NCBI RefSeq assembly: GCF_001949145.1
Contig: NW_019091504.1
Span: 419,192 to 440,856 of the forward strand
Direction of reading: 5' to 3'
Length of the DNA stretch: 21,665 nucleotides
Source of the DNA: Acanthaster planci
Taxonomy: Eukaryota > Echinodermata > Asteroidea > Valvatida > Acanthasteridae
The notes beneath the pieces were generated by a model. That model ran no database searches, was not told where the DNA came from, and was given only the letters and a program-made list of their open reading frames with translations. Every line of letters starts with the position of its first letter. The first letter of the stretch is position 1. Below are positions 9,801 to 16,300 of the stretch, one piece after another. A program made the position numbers and the translations under genes.

Positions 9801-11205
9801 TCATCTTGCTGTTGAGACAACAGCTGTCGGGGAAAAAGCAACCGTTAACCCATCAAGTACATACAAGTATCTCTATGTTTTAAACTAAATAACTCTTTAC
9901 ATCTCATGTCGACCATGAATGTCACGGACCAAGCCATTACCACATCTGCAATCAATCAAGAGAAAATGAATGCACTGACCTTTTTACAACTTTTTAATTT
10001 TTCATTTTTATCCCTTTGCCAACACAATTTATCATGCAATGCACTGCCAGATTTTTCACAGACCTTGTTGAAAAACCTTCCTAAGCATATTCAGATTAGA
10101 CTCGAACCCAAGCCCTCATGGGTTCAACAATCACATGTATCGCAAGCAAAAACATACCTCAAAAGAAAAACCCATGTTAAGTCAGCTGCCCAAGTTGGAA
10201 CAAGCTTCTTCTTGTTTTAAATGGCGGAGTGTCGATGAAGAGTTTCATTTTTGATTGTTCTTACCCTTTCCAATTCTGCGATGCGGTCATCCTTAATTTG
10301 TAAGATCTCTAGAACTTTCCGATCCTTCAACTCTGCTTTCTCTTTCTCCCTGCGAATGGCATGAAATAAAAACGGAATCAATTCAAATTCAATATCGACA
10401 ATCAAATCAAAACTCTTCCTTCAATGTCTTCAAAGAGTTCTTTATTACATGTGTAACAGTGTGAGGAAAGAAAGAATGGTTATCATAAATGCGACCATAA
10501 TTTTATTTTGACTGACCTTTGGACAACTAAACTGATTGCCTGTGTCACATCTGGGTTGGCAACCTGTAGTCTCTTCCACAGAGACCAAACAAACTCCTTG
10601 TCAGCCTGTAGAGAAAATGGTCAAAAAAAAGGGGACAATGTCACTGCTAAGAAAAAACTGTCAGTTGTTGATATAGTTCAGAAACTTTAAATGAATGTGG
10701 AACAATATTGTTTGTGTATTGTATGACCGTAAAGACACACCCCAAAAGAAGTAGATCTTGTTGGTTTTTCAAACTTTTGTAAATCATAAATTGATAGGAA
10801 CATCTTCATGCATTATTTTATTACATTTGAATTACTTGTGGAGAAACAAGTTTAACAGGACCTTAACGAAAGAGTTCCATTCACAGACATCAATTGACAC
10901 CCTGCGCACAAACCCTATCCGGCAGGTCTAAAAAAGTGTCTTCAAAAACAATAAATTAATCTTTTTACTGCTTTTGACGTTTTAGGACATGTTATCATGT
11001 TCTGATGGCTAGTAAAGGAAAATTAGTGATGTCCATATTTGGAACTTTTACCGACCAGGAAATACAATTTAGAGGTTTGACTGATGTGGTGGGGGGGGGA
11101 ACACGGAAGGCATGGGAATGAAAATGTTACCTGACACTGTGAAAGTTCTTCAGACAAAGCCCGATTCTGGGCTTGGAGTTGACTGAGTTCTGATGAAGTC
11201 ATGGG
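651..11205 (-). CDS. CNTLN: Centlein (CNTLN), amino-terminal half, 18 exons, 3' end outside window
   Basis: Centlein is a centrosomal coiled-coil protein. In vertebrates it connects C-Nap1/CEP250 and CEP68 and helps hold the two centrioles together. Reading the minus strand from 11205 down to 651, I joined 18 GT-AG exons into one frame of 616 codons plus 2 bases. Recalled human centlein aligns along the whole length. Landmarks are ADKEFVWSLWKRLQ (10517-10605), DRKVLEILQ (10265-10349), QQLQTLQFDTQK (6097-6206), RSRSLSP (3733-3924), EDSDAVWNELAYFK (2683-2808) and MNLHEELD (1201-1301). The composition is rich in E, K, Q and L with heptad character, as expected for coiled coil. Vertebrate centlein is about 1,400 residues, so roughly half is present and the rest lies beyond the left edge. 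No transmembrane or catalytic feature is seen. The first exon upstream of 11205 is unresolved. The gene is divergent from basonuclin. Identity is inferred from remembered family sequence, not a database search. Confidence 0.93.
1201..1301 (-). CDS. CNTLN: Centlein exon q
   Basis: Encodes (R)MNLHEELDCLRVQTASDAT, then TIKELTACLEKERQ plus one base. Human has KMNLEEELDELKVHISIDKA followed by AIQELNRCVAERR. The acceptor is CTTGTAG and the donor GTCAGG. Phase 2 in, phase 1 out. Confidence 0.94.
1767..2379 (-). mobile_element. TTAA-flanked non-autonomous DNA element, copy 1 (piggyBac-like)
   Basis: The element lies in the centlein intron between exons p and q. It is bounded by TTAA on both sides (1767-1770 and 2376-2379) with terminal inverted repeats: CCACTTCCTGCC at the left, and CCACTCGGTGCC when the right end is read in reverse. 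TTAA target duplication with CC-starting ends is characteristic of the piggyBac superfamily. No transposase frame is seen, so it would be a short derivative moved in trans. The opposite-strand copy at 5427-6047 supports the element boundaries. Confidence 0.75.
2545..2682. repeat. Tandem duplication, 2 x 69 bp, containing a splice donor
   Basis: Units 2545-2613 and 2614-2682 are identical except for one C/T difference (CCGACAGC against CTGACAGC), so the duplication is recent or homogenised. The right-hand unit ends exactly at the donor of centlein exon p, so the donor sequence (minus strand GTAAGCAACAAGG) occurs twice, 69 bases apart. Each unit contains a CCGGGAAACC block. Confidence 0.95.
2683..2808 (-). 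CDS. CNTLN: Centlein exon p with invariant EDSDAVWNELAYFK
   Basis: 41 codons between split codons: a lysine-rich DPPKKKKGRR, then LQKEDSDAVWNELAYFK (the last 14 residues identical to human as I recall it), then QQTVNVLQE. The acceptor is CTGAAG and the donor GTAAGC at 2682. A 69 bp tandem duplication abuts this donor and contains a second copy of it. Phase 2 in, phase 2 out. Confidence 0.95.
3025..3143 (-). CDS. CNTLN: Centlein exon o
   Basis: Encodes NSELDEMRSAHTRRLERLKA, then LQASYNVLKEQIKTYDAEE plus 2 bases; human has NDELRDAHEKRKERLQMLQ..VKEQLKQWEE. The acceptor is TTCAG and the donor GTATGA. Phase 0 in, phase 2 out. Confidence 0.94.
3144..3732 (-). other. Centlein intron between exons n and o
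   Basis: A 589-base intron with GTACAC donor and TTCAG acceptor. Its composition is ordinary and I recognise no repeat or exon in it. The adjacent introns at 3925-4181, 4234-4562 and 4763-5265 are likewise unremarkable. Confidence 0.6.
3733..3924 (-). CDS. CNTLN: Centlein exon n with RSRSLSP motif
   Basis: 64 codons: VSSTPIKGSLRRSRSLSPRR, a proline/tyrosine-rich linker, an acidic stretch around MRDEAEEIAF, then RRIADLRKLLKLK. Human centlein has KRSRSLSPKSS followed by a similar LRK..LEKALQLK coil. The acceptor is TTGCAG and the donor GTACAC. The basic, serine-rich motif interrupts the coiled coil. Phase 0 on both sides. Confidence 0.93.
4182..4233 (-). CDS. CNTLN: Centlein exon m (52 bp)
   Basis: One base plus 17 codons encode (S)FQRHQWERDDLDDRYRA. 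The acceptor is TCGTAG and the donor is a consensus GTAAGT. Phase 2 in, phase 0 out, consistent on both sides. Confidence 0.84.
4563..4762 (-). CDS. CNTLN: Centlein exon l (200 bp)
   Basis: Encodes TYQELQSRYKASRTSEQQLR and QRLSEAERQLSQRKATKD, then a less repetitive stretch with DIGIQVNLVVDGRVWERSDE and EREAQMQRR. The acceptor is TTTGTAG. I chose the donor GTATTT at 4562 because it leaves phase 2, which the next exon needs. An earlier GTCAAT donor would leave phase 0 and break the frame. The 3' boundary is less certain than the 5' one. Confidence 0.82.
5266..5300 (-). CDS. CNTLN: Centlein exon k, a 35-base microexon
   Basis: Two bases plus 11 codons give (V)LKNQEDAHKIE, against human VLRNQEDVHTAES. 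The acceptor is TCTTCAG and the donor is weak, GTTTCT. I searched for it because exon j leaves phase 1 while the next exon enters in phase 0; this segment bridges the two exactly. Confidence 0.9.
5427..6047 (+). mobile_element. TTAA-flanked non-autonomous DNA element, copy 2 (piggyBac-like)
   Basis: This inverted copy of the 1767-2379 element lies between centlein exons j and k. TTAA occurs at 5427-5430 and 6044-6047. The ends are CCACATGCTGCCGG and, reading the right end in reverse, CCTCTTGCTGCCGG, 12 of 14 matching. Perfect shared blocks with copy 1 in opposite orientation are 5518-5536 against 2268-2286 (19 bases) and 5900-5919 against 1895-1914 (20 bases). The right end lies about 50 bp from the splice donor of exon j. 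No coding capacity is seen. Confidence 0.78.
6097..6206 (-). CDS. CNTLN: Centlein exon j
   Basis: Encodes (R)KEISDIQTTNSKAMEHANQ, then QADVIQQLQTLQFDTQK plus one base. Human has RKELQELQ..QQAELIQQLQVLNMDTQK, a clear match. The acceptor is TTGTAG and the donor GTATCG. A TTAA-flanked element ends about 50 bp beyond the donor. Phase 2 in, phase 1 out. Confidence 0.94.
6207..7209 (-). other. Centlein intron between exons i and j
   Basis: About 1 kb of AT-rich intron. Short open frames are present on both strands, but none has splice context or recognisable protein features. No clear repeat is seen. Confidence 0.6.
7210..7328 (-). CDS. CNTLN: Centlein exon i
   Basis: 39 codons plus 2 bases: EDGHLQKMKELEGTVRRLQE, then ELRKKRSELVEQQKESSKL. 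A continuous heptad pattern. The acceptor is TTGTTAG and the donor GTGAGA. Phase 0 in, phase 2 out. Confidence 0.9.
7329..8143 (-). other. Centlein intron between exons h and i
   Basis: An 815-base intron. Plus-strand open frames at 7502-7735 and 7744-8034 adjoin each other, but they have no known motif or coding signature. I see no other structure. Confidence 0.55.
8144..8200 (-). CDS. CNTLN: Centlein exon h (57 bp)
   Basis: 19 codons, DLEKDIEAITQTAQKAARE. The acceptor is TTATAG and the donor GTCAGT. Phase 0 on both sides, so the exon could be skipped without a frameshift. Confidence 0.85.
8201..8806 (-). other. Centlein intron between exons g and h, with a local CpG-rich patch
   Basis: A 606-base intron. 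The part from about 8515 to 8745 has several CG dinucleotides (GCGGC, ACGCGT, ACGCGCC twice, CTCGCAACGG) in otherwise AT-rich surroundings. It may be the remnant of a mobile element or a regulatory patch. I do not recognise it. Confidence 0.4.
8807..8910 (-). CDS. CNTLN: Centlein exon g
   Basis: Encodes (E)CERQITSVTIELEKEKQST, then IRLQATNLDFQNKIK. The acceptor is TGTTTAG and the donor GTTTGT. Phase 1 in, phase 0 out. It matches the human stretch with LRKEKYSTDAKIK in spacing and charge pattern. Confidence 0.86.
9052..9133 (-). CDS. CNTLN: Centlein exon f
   Basis: Encodes LQSKDVRLKNTEVINKETLE, then KLQNEKK plus one base. The acceptor is TTGCAG and the donor GTACTC. Phase 0 in, phase 1 out. 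The sequence is coiled-coil-like; alignment to human is by position and composition more than by identity. Confidence 0.85.
9551..9635 (-). CDS. CNTLN: Centlein exon e
   Basis: Encodes (R)KIEVDDEKKKFQKENQLL, then KEKQLQLEQL; human has KRKIAVDEENAFL here. The acceptor is TTTCAG and the donor GTAACA. Phase 2 in, phase 0 out. Strongly heptad-like. Confidence 0.9.
9780..9823 (-). CDS. CNTLN: Centlein exon d (44 bp)
   Basis: A short exon encoding LLSQQQDELKGFVS plus 2 bases. The acceptor is CGACAG and the donor GTAAAT. It fits between exons c and e in frame and matches the human spacing (LKQEINDLVKRK). Confidence 0.86.
10265..10349 (-). CDS. CNTLN: Centlein exon c
   Basis: Encodes REKEKAELKDRKVLEILQIK, then DDRIAELER, matching human EREKQ..DRKVLEILQVKD. 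The acceptor is TTCGCAG and the donor GTAAGA. Phase 2 in, phase 0 out. The charged heptads suggest coiled coil. Confidence 0.94.
10517..10605 (-). CDS. CNTLN: Centlein exon b
   Basis: 29 codons plus 2 bases encoding ADKEFVWSLWKRLQ, then VANPDVTQ and SLVVQ. This is nearly identical to the human centlein segment and is the strongest amino-terminal identifier. The acceptor is CTACAG and the donor GTCAGT. Phase 0 in, phase 2 out. Confidence 0.95.
10606..11130 (-). other. Centlein intron between exons a and b
   Basis: A 525-base AT-rich intron including a run of G (about 11089-11098). Nothing else is recognised. Confidence 0.6.
11131..11205 (-). CDS. CNTLN: Centlein exon a (first confidently assigned coding exon)
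   Basis: 25 codons, reading P-M-T-S-S-E-L-S-Q-L-Q and ending ALSEELSQCQ. The human counterpart ends in KEELALCQ at the same place, directly before ADKEFVW. The acceptor is TTATAG before 11205 and the donor is GTAACA from 11130. An ATG at 11202-11200 could start translation, but its context is poor (C at -3). Because an acceptor lies only three bases upstream of it, another exon, coding or untranslated, should precede. Phase 0 in, phase 0 out. Confidence 0.85.
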
Positions 11206-12987
11206 CTATAACAACAAAGATACATTTCTAAGAAAATGCTACATGTACATGTACAAGTTTATAAATGATAGTTTCATTTTATGTATGTTATAAACTTGTT
11301 GAATATTTCTTTACCAAGAGTATTAAAAACTGTTATTGGCACAATAGGCTAGCTATGGGCTCCACCAAAAGGAAAAACTTTGGAAAGAGTTCCATATACG
11401 GACAACACTTACTGCCCCTGTGCACATATGAAAGACTTTCTTTAGCTAAATTTCACTTTTTAGGACGTCATCACTTTACTTGAGGTTTTTACAACTTTTA
11501 AAGGGAAAATTAGTGTTTCAGAATATGGAACTCTCTCCAAAGTTTTCAAAACATTATATTGCAAACAAAATTGTCCTGACATAACTAACATAATTAACCA
11601 AATACAAAATTTTAACTGAACATCAAGAATGCTTTTGTGTGATTCCAAAGCACAGTTTCTTCAAAGAAGCTTGATTTTAAAACTAAACAGCTAAATAAAC
11701 CTAAGTATAAGCCTATACAATTTTGATTTAAGTTAAAATAGTCCTGCTGTTTTTAACATCTTACAGTATATTCATTTATTTAATTTAATTCTATTAGAAT
11801 ATATGTTCATACATGTACATATACATGTAGTTAGTAGTATTGGAAGAGAAGGCCCTTTGGGTAACAGTTATCAAGTTAGCTTCAGTCTTTGTCCTTGCAA
11901 TCTTTACATGTGTTGTCTCTTGTTCAGTATACTGTTCTTCCACGAATGCCAAATAAATAATAATAAATAAATGAATAAATATTATAAAGTTCTATTCATC
12001 TTGTCTCTCCCCCCATGGACGTCCTTTTTTCGTCCTTCTCTTTTATTTAGTTTAGTTCCCTGTGTCTTCTGGTGGTAGGAGGGCCCGTTAGAGGTACTTG
12101 ACACCTGTTCCATCACTTGCAACGCACTGGCTCATTTAAGTCAGTTAGGACTGTCCTCAGTCTTTTATTGGGCTGTCGTGTAGTTTTGCAATTTAATGGA
12201 TTTTAGTATTGATAGGCTAACAGATGTAGGCCTATATCTGGTACCTATTTTATATGTTGTTGGCAAGTAGAAAGTGTAGGCCTATTAAAGTAACATAAGT
12301 AAATAAATAAATTGGCTGCGGGGCGGACGTCTAACCCCACAGTTCTGGGAGATTGTAAATTTGGGGACCTTGTTCCTATAATAGTAGGGAGAATTACATT
12401 TTAAGTTTTGAATTGACCTTGGTAGATGACTGTGCCATCATGCTCAATAACTGTAGGGCTAATGTTGTCAAAAAAGGGCATGGTTATGAGTTTTGGGGGA
12501 AATTTTGAGGGGAAACTGTGAGTGGTTTAACACATGACAAATGGTGAATTCAGATTTGCATGGTTAGTTTATCAGTAAAAAAAAGTCACATTTTCTCACA
12601 ATTTACAATTTAAATTTCCAACAAATTGGGTCAGCGCAATAAAGAGAGTGTTGCCTTTCTTTTTTGGGGGGCGGGGGGACTTACCAGTTTTGCAGGATTA
12701 AAATGTCAAAAAATGGGGGTCCCCAAGTATACAGTCCCCCGGTTCTGGGGGTATGACTCTTCCACTTCCAGAAGATCACTCGGCACCGCCATGCCCGTGG
12801 GCCTACGTGCATAGCCTACGGCACATTTTCACTTCGGTTCAGGGACTAGGCCTATAAACGTTCATTTTTCTCGGGCCCAGGTTATGTTTCAGCAATTCTC
12901 AGAGCTCCCAATAGTAAGTCAGACACGATATACCATCTGCACTATACCTTCAGTTTCAAACTGGTGTAAAACTCAAAACATCCTCAC
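11206..12987 (-). other. Centlein 5' region (first intron and/or upstream), AT-rich
   Basis: This region holds a degenerate AAATAA/AAATGAATAAAT tract near 11949-11985, TACATGTACATG-type runs near 11240 and 11815, and the nonamer TAGGCCTAT at 12227, 12277 and 12847. A minus-strand consensus donor (GTAAGT, exon end 12685) with an upstream ATG at 12833-12831 or 12810-12808 could mark a 5' untranslated exon. All frames into exon a from that donor contain stops or end in the wrong phase for coding. Confidence 0.5.
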
Positions 12988-13023
12988 AAAGTCGTACTCG
13001 ATCGCTCTGGACGTTCTGGGCAT
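12988..13023 (-). CDS. CNTLN: Candidate first coding exon of centlein
   Basis: An ATG at 13023 with A at -3 opens 12 codons (MPRTSRAIEYDF). They end at a GTGAGG donor in phase 0, the phase needed by exon a. It lies in the CpG-rich interval about 285 bp from the basonuclin start. Against it, the exon ends in TTT rather than the usual AG, and I see no convincing match to the poorly conserved vertebrate amino terminus. The alternative is a 5' untranslated exon ending at 12685 (donor GTAAGT), with translation starting in exon a. Confidence 0.25.
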
Positions 13024-13308
13024 TATCTCCTGGAAATTGGACACTTCGACGGTTTGAAATAACCGCGGCTTCCGCGCTATCTGCGCTATGCTTTTGTGCG
13101 ATGTTTGTTCAAGCACCAGTCTATTTTGGTGTCGCATTTTGTCAATGTCAAAAAAACGTCATAAGAATGTGTACAAAAGCCACGACGCGCGCAGTGGAGA
13201 TGATACACGCGCTGTGTTTTACGTGCACACTGTGTGTTGGTCGTCTGCTTTATGCTAGCGCTCGTTGTATGGCCAAGCTACTCACTGTACCGCACTGGGA
13301 ATTTCACA
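12988..13308. promoter_or_regulatory. Putative bidirectional promoter, CpG-rich
   Basis: The interval between the basonuclin start codon and the candidate centlein first exon is CpG-dense: I count about 26 CG dinucleotides in 12991-13320, while most flanking intron has very few. It includes CCGCGG and clustered ACGCGCGC-type sequence. No TATA box is obvious on either strand. A CpG-rich, TATA-less interval between divergent genes is typical of shared promoters. Transcription starts are not known. Confidence 0.5.
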
Positions 13309-13317
13309 ATGGCAACG
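13309..13317 (+). CDS. BNC: Basonuclin coding exon 1 (Met-Ala-Thr)
   Basis: The start codon sits in an optimal context (A at -3, G at +4), CACAATGGCAACG, followed at once by a consensus GTGAGT donor. It leaves phase 0, which exon 2 requires, giving MAT-SIRCTL. Human BNC1 begins MAEAISCTL, so this start fits the family. An in-frame upstream ATG at 13252 in weak context would add 19 residues. The 5' untranslated part extends leftward to an unknown point. Confidence 0.75.
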
Positions 13318-16300
13318 GTGAGTAAATGCCACATTTTCTCAGTTTTAATGACAGCCACTTGTATTTTTACGTACACATATCTACTGCCACTGAGTGCCTT
13401 TACTTTGCTGGTGAATTCTTGAGCGGTTGGATGTGTTTAGGTGTGATATTTTCCGAGGCATTTCAGGCGGTTTTGCGACAGGTCAACAGCGGCGCCAGGC
13501 TCGTCAGCGCTGACGACACGATTGACATACATGGACGACAAAATGCAGCTGGCTCTTCATGGGCTATCTTGCCATTTCACCGTTAATATAAGACCTCTGT
13601 GGTGTTCAGTGTATCTATTCTCCCAGTGATTTCTTCATTTCGGGGTACGCTGTCGAGAATGTCGTCTGATCAGTTTATGTGAAAGCCAGTGTCCGTGTCA
13701 TCTTGCATGTCTTGCCTAATTAATTGTGAACGTTTCCCATTCACTGCATCAGTTGTTGTAAACCATTTGCCAACTTGCGTTACAATTAAAACTGTTTTTC
13801 TTGTTAAATTTTTGTCAAATTGTTGAAGTTTTCCAGGTTCCTCGAAAGTCTGATTTATTATCTTTAGTCGGCCTATGTTTGTGTCTTTCTAAACTTCTTG
13901 GAAACTTTTTTTTTCCAAGGTTCCTAATCGTAGTTTTCTACAAATGTGCATGCATGCCTAGATCACCAGTTTCGTTGGGTGTTCCTTTCAAGTGCGACTT
14001 CATGATGCATAATGTCGGGGTCATTATCATGAGACGCACAGCACTGGCGTGTCGTGGCACGTATCAAAGGCGGGCTACAGACAACCGACAACGGTGGGTC
14101 AGTTCACTGAGGGCTGGTGCCGTGCTAGCTCTCACGGGCCCGGAGGGATTCTGTCGGTGCTAGAATTTACAGAGCTCTCCCATAACAAAATTTCCCCAAT
14201 GGAAAGAAAAACTTGTTACTCTGTCAAAATATGTACAGTACATAGGCCAAGCAGCACGAGGATGTTCATTTGTAGTAAACATTGTTTCATCTCTTTGTAC
14301 TTCGCATATCTTTATTATTTTGGGGAGGGCCTTTCTAATTGTCACATAGGTATGTAGTCACTGTATTGAGTCCAGGGGATACATGTTTTCAATTACTTTT
14401 GGAGGAGAATGGTTATTATTTTATAATTTGGTGCATTTTAAAAATATTATCTACTGTTTAAACTTTTTTGACAGGAAGAACATTTGGATATTATTTCAGA
14501 ATCAGACGAGTGAAATGGAGGTTATGATCTTAAGCAAATGCAATACATTTTTGTAGTCTCTGGAGAGTCTGTGCTGTCCACAGCTACTCTGACGTTTGAC
14601 AAATACCAGGATTTGGCTTTTAACATGAAGAAAAATCTTAAAAATCAACTCATTGGCTAGATTCAATACATCCTAGAGAGTTTCCATCAAGCTGTTCCTA
14701 CTGTCACTGGTATACACATTTACCATTTTGTGGTGTTGTGTAATCTTGCCATTATTAGTTGAAAATGTGCAATTCTCAACTGAAATTGGTTTTTTTTTTT
14801 TTTTGCTTCTTGTTAAACTAGAAAAACCACATTATGCTCATATGACCCATTTTCTTCTTAATGTGATTGATGACTCTAAGCATTACCTATGGTGGCCCTA
14901 GAGGGACATCGCCAATTGTCAATATTGACGTCAATATTCATGACCAAATTCAAGACTCGCTCTCTAGTCGCGAATTTTACCATCAATATTTGCAACCAAA
15001 ATTCACGACTCGCTCTTCAGTCGCGAATACTGACATCAATATTTGCAACCAAATTCATGAGTCGTATCTCTGGTCGCAAATATTGCTGTGAATTTTTTCC
15101 CAGCTACCAAGGCGGAAATGAAGTGTTCACGCGTACACACAATGACCTACATTTGTCGACTTGATCTTGTTTTGACACCAAAGAGGGGGTACAATGTTAA
15201 AAAAGAAATTGCTATGTCCACAGCCGAGCAACTTTTCTCTGTACCTGGTTTACCAGAAAAAAATTGGCGGCAATATTTGCAACCAGAGATCCAACGAGTC
15301 ATGCATTTTGTCACAAATATTGGCGTCAACACTCGCGACGGAAGAGCAAGTCGTAAATTTTGGTCGCAAATATTGACAGCAATATTCGCGACCGAAGAGT
15401 GGGTCGTAAATTTGGTCGCAAACAATATCGATGATTGGCGATGTCCCACCAGGGCCACCATAATTACCTGTTTTTATTAATACACCAATAATTTCATAGG
15501 CAACCATGCTGGAAAAAAATACGTAAAGAATTCAGAGTCTGCTATCAGAGAAACAAAGTATGAACATGTAATGTATAATATTTTCAAAAACTACTGCAAA
15601 CTGCTTGCTGGCTACAGTAACCTAAAATATAAATCAAGAAAGTGCGAGGACCTGATGTTTCAATCCTAGAAGAATCTTTCTCAAAGGCAGAAAAAATATG
15701 AGACTGGGTTTTATTTGTTACTGCAAGCCACTTTTTAAACAAATGATTGAACAGTTTGATGAGCTTGTTATGACCCAGTTTACCCCAAGTATAAGACATT
15801 TCTGATCCTTTAATGCATTTTTCTTGTAAAGAAAAAAATCCAACTCAGACGACATACCGGAGGCTTTTGCGGGTGACCGGGAATCCCTCTGCATTAGCAG
15901 TGAAGCCTCTAGCCCAGGAGTCCGGCTTGCATGCCAGATGGTGGGAATCGATAGATAATTATAACGATGATCCAGTGCATGATTTATCGGAGCCACTTCC
16001 TTGCCCTGAGCAGGAGTGGGGCAGTCTGATGCAGAGGAGGGAGGGAGGGGGGGTCAGAAGGTTCTAGTCTGTCTGAGCTGGGGAGATCTGCCAGAAACAA
16101 GAAAAGCTATGTGCCAGTGTCTGACATTTTGTTGTGTCTTGTGTATTGTATAGGAAGGGTTGTCAAGGGCCTTGGTTCGTCAGCCCCTCCCTGTCAGTAC
16201 TAGTGTGTACTCCATAAGCCAGTGTTCTTGTCCTATCCATTCTCAGACACTTTACTGCTTAGTTGGATGCATGTCATTTTTCTTAGTTCTTGATTGAAAT

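Larger units (their letters stand above)
9134..10264 (-). other. Centlein introns around exons d and e
   Basis: Three introns (9134-9550, 9636-9779 and 9824-10264) separate exons f, e, d and c. They are AT-rich with no repeat or extra exon recognised. The plus-strand open frame at 9906-10220 is within the last intron and has no recognisable features. Confidence 0.6.

Noticed and set aside
12685-12833. Minus-strand open stretch ending at a perfect GTAAGT donor as coding exon 1 of centlein
   Set aside because: The frame from the best ATG stops before the donor, and the frame that stays open enters exon a in the wrong phase and meets TGA. It could only be an untranslated exon.
13101-13422. Plus-strand open frames around the basonuclin start as longer proteins
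   Set aside because: The frame beginning near 13234 is the basonuclin exon 1 frame running upstream and on into intron 1. The consensus donor at 13318 and family comparison support ending the coding part there.
14867-15507. Several overlapping open frames in both strands of the foldback element
   Set aside because: They are by-products of the repeated, palindromic sub-units (similar peptides on both strands) and not protein-coding.
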